Positions 12,921 to 15,372 of a stretch of 15,372 nucleotides of DNA are shown piece after piece (positions within the stretch are counted from its first letter, which is position 1; each line of letters opens with the position of its first letter). The translations under genes were made by a program, and so were the position numbers. The notes under the pieces were generated by a model. It was not told where the DNA came from. It did no database searches and was given only the letters and a program-made list of their open reading frames with translations. Where the stretch lies: contig CAYVJG010000053.1 in NCBI GenBank assembly GCA_964451785.1, positions 1-15,372 on the forward strand, written 5' to 3'. This stretch comes from JAJYSO01 sp964451785. GTDB taxonomy: Bacteria; Bacteroidota; Bacteroidia; Flavobacteriales; Flavobacteriaceae.

Positions 12921-15290
12921 TTACTGCGTTCTATTTAAAATAGCTGAATTAGAGGCGTTGTGTCTTTGACTCTTAACGATAGGATTCCCAAAACGATAGG
13001 ACAACGTCATTCTAAATGTTCGCGAGTTTATGGAATTGTGATACGTAAATCTGGCACCGTTGTTATAAACGATGGTAATGTCATCTGAAGTTTTAAATAA
13101 ATCTGTAATGGCGAGATTCAAATTGAGCTTATCATCCATTAATGCCGCATTGAAGCCCAAATCTAAATACCACGAACTGGAGTATCTATTTAAAATTTGC
13201 TTATAAGGAGAATAATACTTAAAAGTGGCTTCTAATGAAATATCGCCATCTTTATCTAAGTCGAATATATGGTCTGTATATATGCTGGCGTTAACCCCAC
13301 TTAAAGGCTCTGCCAAGTTATCTTGGGTAATAGTTGCCTCTTTATAAAAAACGTTGAGTTGTGTTATGCTGTGCCACCAATCAAAAGGATCGTAAACAAA
13401 AATTTCCTTTATCCCAAATGTAGAAACATTATAGTAGTTTTCTCTTGTATAAACTTGCACCTTTGTTACGGTATCTACACGTGCAACTTGACTAAACCCG
13501 TCATGAGAGAAATCTACATAGAGACTGCTGATAAGTTTGTTGTCATAGGTGTGTTTAAGCTCAATGTAATCATTTAGTTGAGGCTGCAAAAACGGATTTC
13601 CCTGCGTGTATTCGTATGGACTCAAATACCACCTAAACGGGTTTAAATCGCTAAATTCTGGTCGGTATATACGGCGACTATAACTTAAATTAAAACTGTT
13701 GTCTTTGTTTAAAGTGTAATTCACATAGGCGGTAGGAAAGAGGTGCGTTTTATTTCGTGTAAAATTATAGGCATCATCACTATTAGAACCGGTAGCGTGC
13801 AATTTTTCAGCTCTTAACCCGGCTTTTACGCTCCATTTTTTACCAAACCTTTTGGTCACACTGGCATAAATCGCATAGATGTCTTCCGTGTAATCATAAT
13901 CATTGGTTTGTTCAACTGTATTTTGATTTCCTATGGTGTTTTTAAAGTAGAATCCGTTTTCAGTTTGGGTTTTTAACCACTTTGCGCCATAATTTAATTT
14001 TGCCCAAGAAGTAGGCTGTGAAAAATCAACACTTATTCCGATGTTCTGAACCTCCATTTCGTTAACATTAAAGTTTTGCTGGTCTTGTTGAGGTTGATAA
14101 TTATTTTCGGCTGTAAAATGACGATTTCTGTCGTTTTGATACGTCAGATAATCTAACTTAGCATCAACTTTCCAACCCGAAGTGTCTAAAACTTGTGTGT
14201 AATAGATACCGGAGTTGTGGTAATTGTTTTGTCGTGAACTTTTCCCGATTGAGTTAACAGCCCCTAAATAGTCATCAGCGGCAGAGTAGATTTTTGTGTG
14301 GTTTAAATCAGTGGCATCACCGTCTGACGACAATAATCCATAGTAATAAAGCCCAATATCAGCGTTGTCGGTAAGGGAATAATTCAAACTAAATCTGGCA
14401 TAAATATTTTGATATTTTGCTTCCCGATCTAAGTTGTCGTACCAAGTCTCCTCATTGTAATAATCAGCTGATTCAGACAATTGTGCTTGATGATTTTTAG
14501 CCCCGGCCAAATAGGCTGAAAAGTTTAATTTATCCTTATTGTACTTAAAAATATTAGACAGCGCAAAAGATGAATAAAGATTTTGCACGTATGTTCCGTA
14601 AATGGTATTACTCCAACGGTTTTGGCGGTTTTTCTTCAACACAATATTAATGAGGCCACCATTTCCCTCAGCAGAATATTTAGCAGGCGGAGTTGTTATG
14701 ATTTCTACAGATTCGATGGCATCGGCTTGAAGGGAATTCAAAAATCCTTTTAATTGGGCGCCGGAAAGCTTTTTTATCCGCCCATTTACCATAACTCTAG
14801 CTTTCCCTTTTCCTATTATAGACAGCGCGCCGTTGCGGTAATTTACGCCCGGGGTATGTTTTAATAAATCTTGCGCTGTGCCGCTCTTGCCAAAAGGCGT
14901 GTTAGCCACATTAAACACCAATCGATCTACTTTTTGCTCAATCAAGGGTTTTTCGGCTGTGATCACCACTTCATCTAGTTGGTTGCCTTGGTGTTCGAGT
15001 AGGATTGTTCCTAAATCGGTATTACTGGTTAAGGCTATATTTTTTTGCCAACTGGCATAGCCCATAAAACTAATTTTCAAGCTGTAATCGCCTTGTGGCG
15101 CAGTGAGTTTAAACCTTCCGTTTTCGTCGGTGATGCTTCCTGTGGTTGTTTCGCCCTTATTGTCAGTCAAGATGACATTGGCAAAAGGAATGGTTTGGGT
15201 TGAGTCTTTGACGGTTCCGGTGAGTTTTAGTTGAGAGAAGGATACTAATGGAAATAGAGTTAATAGTATGCAGAGAATTTTTCTGTTCAA
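12921..15290 (-). CDS. Outer-membrane beta-barrel receptor (TonB-receptor-like, carboxypeptidase-regulatory domain)
   Basis: This 789-residue protein belongs to the Bacteroidota 'outer membrane beta-barrel family' related to TonB-dependent receptors; the ligand is unknown. The order is signal peptide (1-19, cleaved near SFSQ), a carboxypeptidase-regulatory-like beta-sandwich (about 22-100, with GTVKDS, PFANVIL and GRFKL), LDEVVITAEKP leading into a plug (about 105-220, with DLLKHTPGV, VMVNGR and the GGLINIVLKK end), then a long barrel rich in alternating aromatic strands. The last strand is near TFRMTLSYRFG, followed by a short polar tail as in relatives. I see no clear TonB box. The start is TTG at 15290, chosen because it gives an intact signal peptide and no ATG is nearby. 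No SusD-like partner, sensor or regulator is in view. Confidence 0.88.
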   Translation of the reverse strand: MNRKILCILLTLFPLVSFSQLKLTGTVKDSTQTIPFANVILTDNKGETTTGSITDENGRFKLTAPQGDYSLKISFMGYASWQKNIALTSNTDLGTILLEHQGNQLDEVVITAEKPLIEQKVDRLVFNVANTPFGKSGTAQDLLKHTPGVNYRNGALSIIGKGKARVMVNGRIKKLSGAQLKGFLNSLQADAIESVEIITTPPAKYSAEGNGGLINIVLKKNRQNRWSNTIYGTYVQNLYSSFALSNIFKYNKDKLNFSAYLAGAKNHQAQLSESADYYNEETWYDNLDREAKYQNIYARFSLNYSLTDNADIGLYYYGLLSSDGDATDLNHTKIYSAADDYLGAVNSIGKSSRQNNYHNSGIYYTQVLDTSGWKVDAKLDYLTYQNDRNRHFTAENNYQPQQDQQNFNVNEMEVQNIGISVDFSQPTSWAKLNYGAKWLKTQTENGFYFKNTIGNQNTVEQTNDYDYTEDIYAIYASVTKRFGKKWSVKAGLRAEKLHATGSNSDDAYNFTRNKTHLFPTAYVNYTLNKDNSFNLSYSRRIYRPEFSDLNPFRWYLSPYEYTQGNPFLQPQLNDYIELKHTYDNKLISSLYVDFSHDGFSQVARVDTVTKVQVYTRENYYNVSTFGIKEIFVYDPFDWWHSITQLNVFYKEATITQDNLAEPLSGVNASIYTDHIFDLDKDGDISLEATFKYYSPYKQILNRYSSSWYLDLGFNAALMDDKLNLNLAITDLFKTSDDITIVYNNGARFTYHNSINSRTFRMTLSYRFGNPIVKSQRHNASNSAILNRTQ

Positions 15291-15315
15291 TTTATTGTGA
15301 TTTATTTATGATATT

Positions 15316-15323
15316 CAAATCTA
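15316..15323 (-). promoter_or_regulatory. Putative promoter -7 element of the barrel gene
   Basis: Minus-strand TAGATTTG matches TAnnTTTG and would start transcription about 20 nt before the TTG start. No -33 TTG is seen at standard distance; that position falls in the direct repeat at 15331-15372. Confidence 0.5.
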
Positions 15324-15330
15324 AAAACAA

Positions 15331-15372
15331 AAAAGAGCACTTCCTAGTAGAAAAACTTCTAAATTATACTAA
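15331..15372. repeat. 42-nt direct repeat, copy B (may continue past the window)
   Basis: It is 36 of 42 identical to 12673-12714 in the same orientation. The window stops at the last matching base, so the true length is unknown. It overlaps where the barrel gene's -33 promoter region would be. Confidence 0.65.

Noticed and set aside
12921..15290. A polysaccharide-utilisation (SusC/SusD) locus
   Set aside because: The barrel is of the plain outer-membrane family type, and no SusD-like lipoprotein, glycoside hydrolase or anti-sigma/sensor gene is adjacent within the window.

Overview
The window looks like chromosomal DNA from a marine-type Flavobacteriaceae (phylum Bacteroidota). The sequence is AT-rich. 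Most genes are preceded by the Bacteroidota -7 element TAnnTTTG, often with an upstream TTG, rather than a Shine-Dalgarno site. The proteins include a carboxypeptidase-regulatory-domain outer-membrane barrel, a lipoprotein with an acidic Bacteroidota-type export signal, and PurB, FolB and CysM of ordinary flavobacterial type. I cannot name the genus.

Layout. Positions 1-5000 carry, on the minus strand, purB (adenylosuccinate lyase), a GhrA-type 2-hydroxyacid dehydrogenase, and a two-gene unit of a 65-residue membrane protein followed by a MATE exporter. A plus-strand LysE-family exporter is divergent from that unit. Positions 5000-7620 hold a dispersed repeat copy, tRNA-Cys(GCA), folB, a YkgJ-type cysteine-cluster protein (+) and a PA0069/Rv2578c-type radical SAM protein (-). 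Positions 7620-10050 hold a serpin lipoprotein (+) facing a zinc-metallopeptidase lipoprotein (-), with one strong hairpin between them. Positions 10050-10825 are a gene-free 775 bp stretch containing about nine consecutive hairpins and a short inverted-repeat element. Positions 10826-12597 are a cysE-cysM operon for cysteine synthesis. Positions 12598-15372 hold a second dispersed repeat copy and a minus-strand TonB-receptor-like barrel gene bracketed by 42-nt direct repeats.

How the genes work together. The only clear pathway unit is cysE-cysM (serine to O-acetylserine to cysteine). CysE lacks the C-terminal isoleucine that docks CysK, which fits a CysM partner. The small membrane protein and MATE exporter are probably co-transcribed. 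The remaining genes are single units with their own promoters and no shared pathway that I can see.

I found no defence system, prophage, CRISPR array or transposase. The parts least explained by ordinary annotation are the intergenic repeats: two copies of a core element, both in convergent gaps; ATACC...GGTAT inverted-repeat modules in several gaps; the hairpin cluster at 10302-10560; a perfect 28-bp palindrome over the -33 box of the radical SAM gene; and the direct repeats around the barrel gene.
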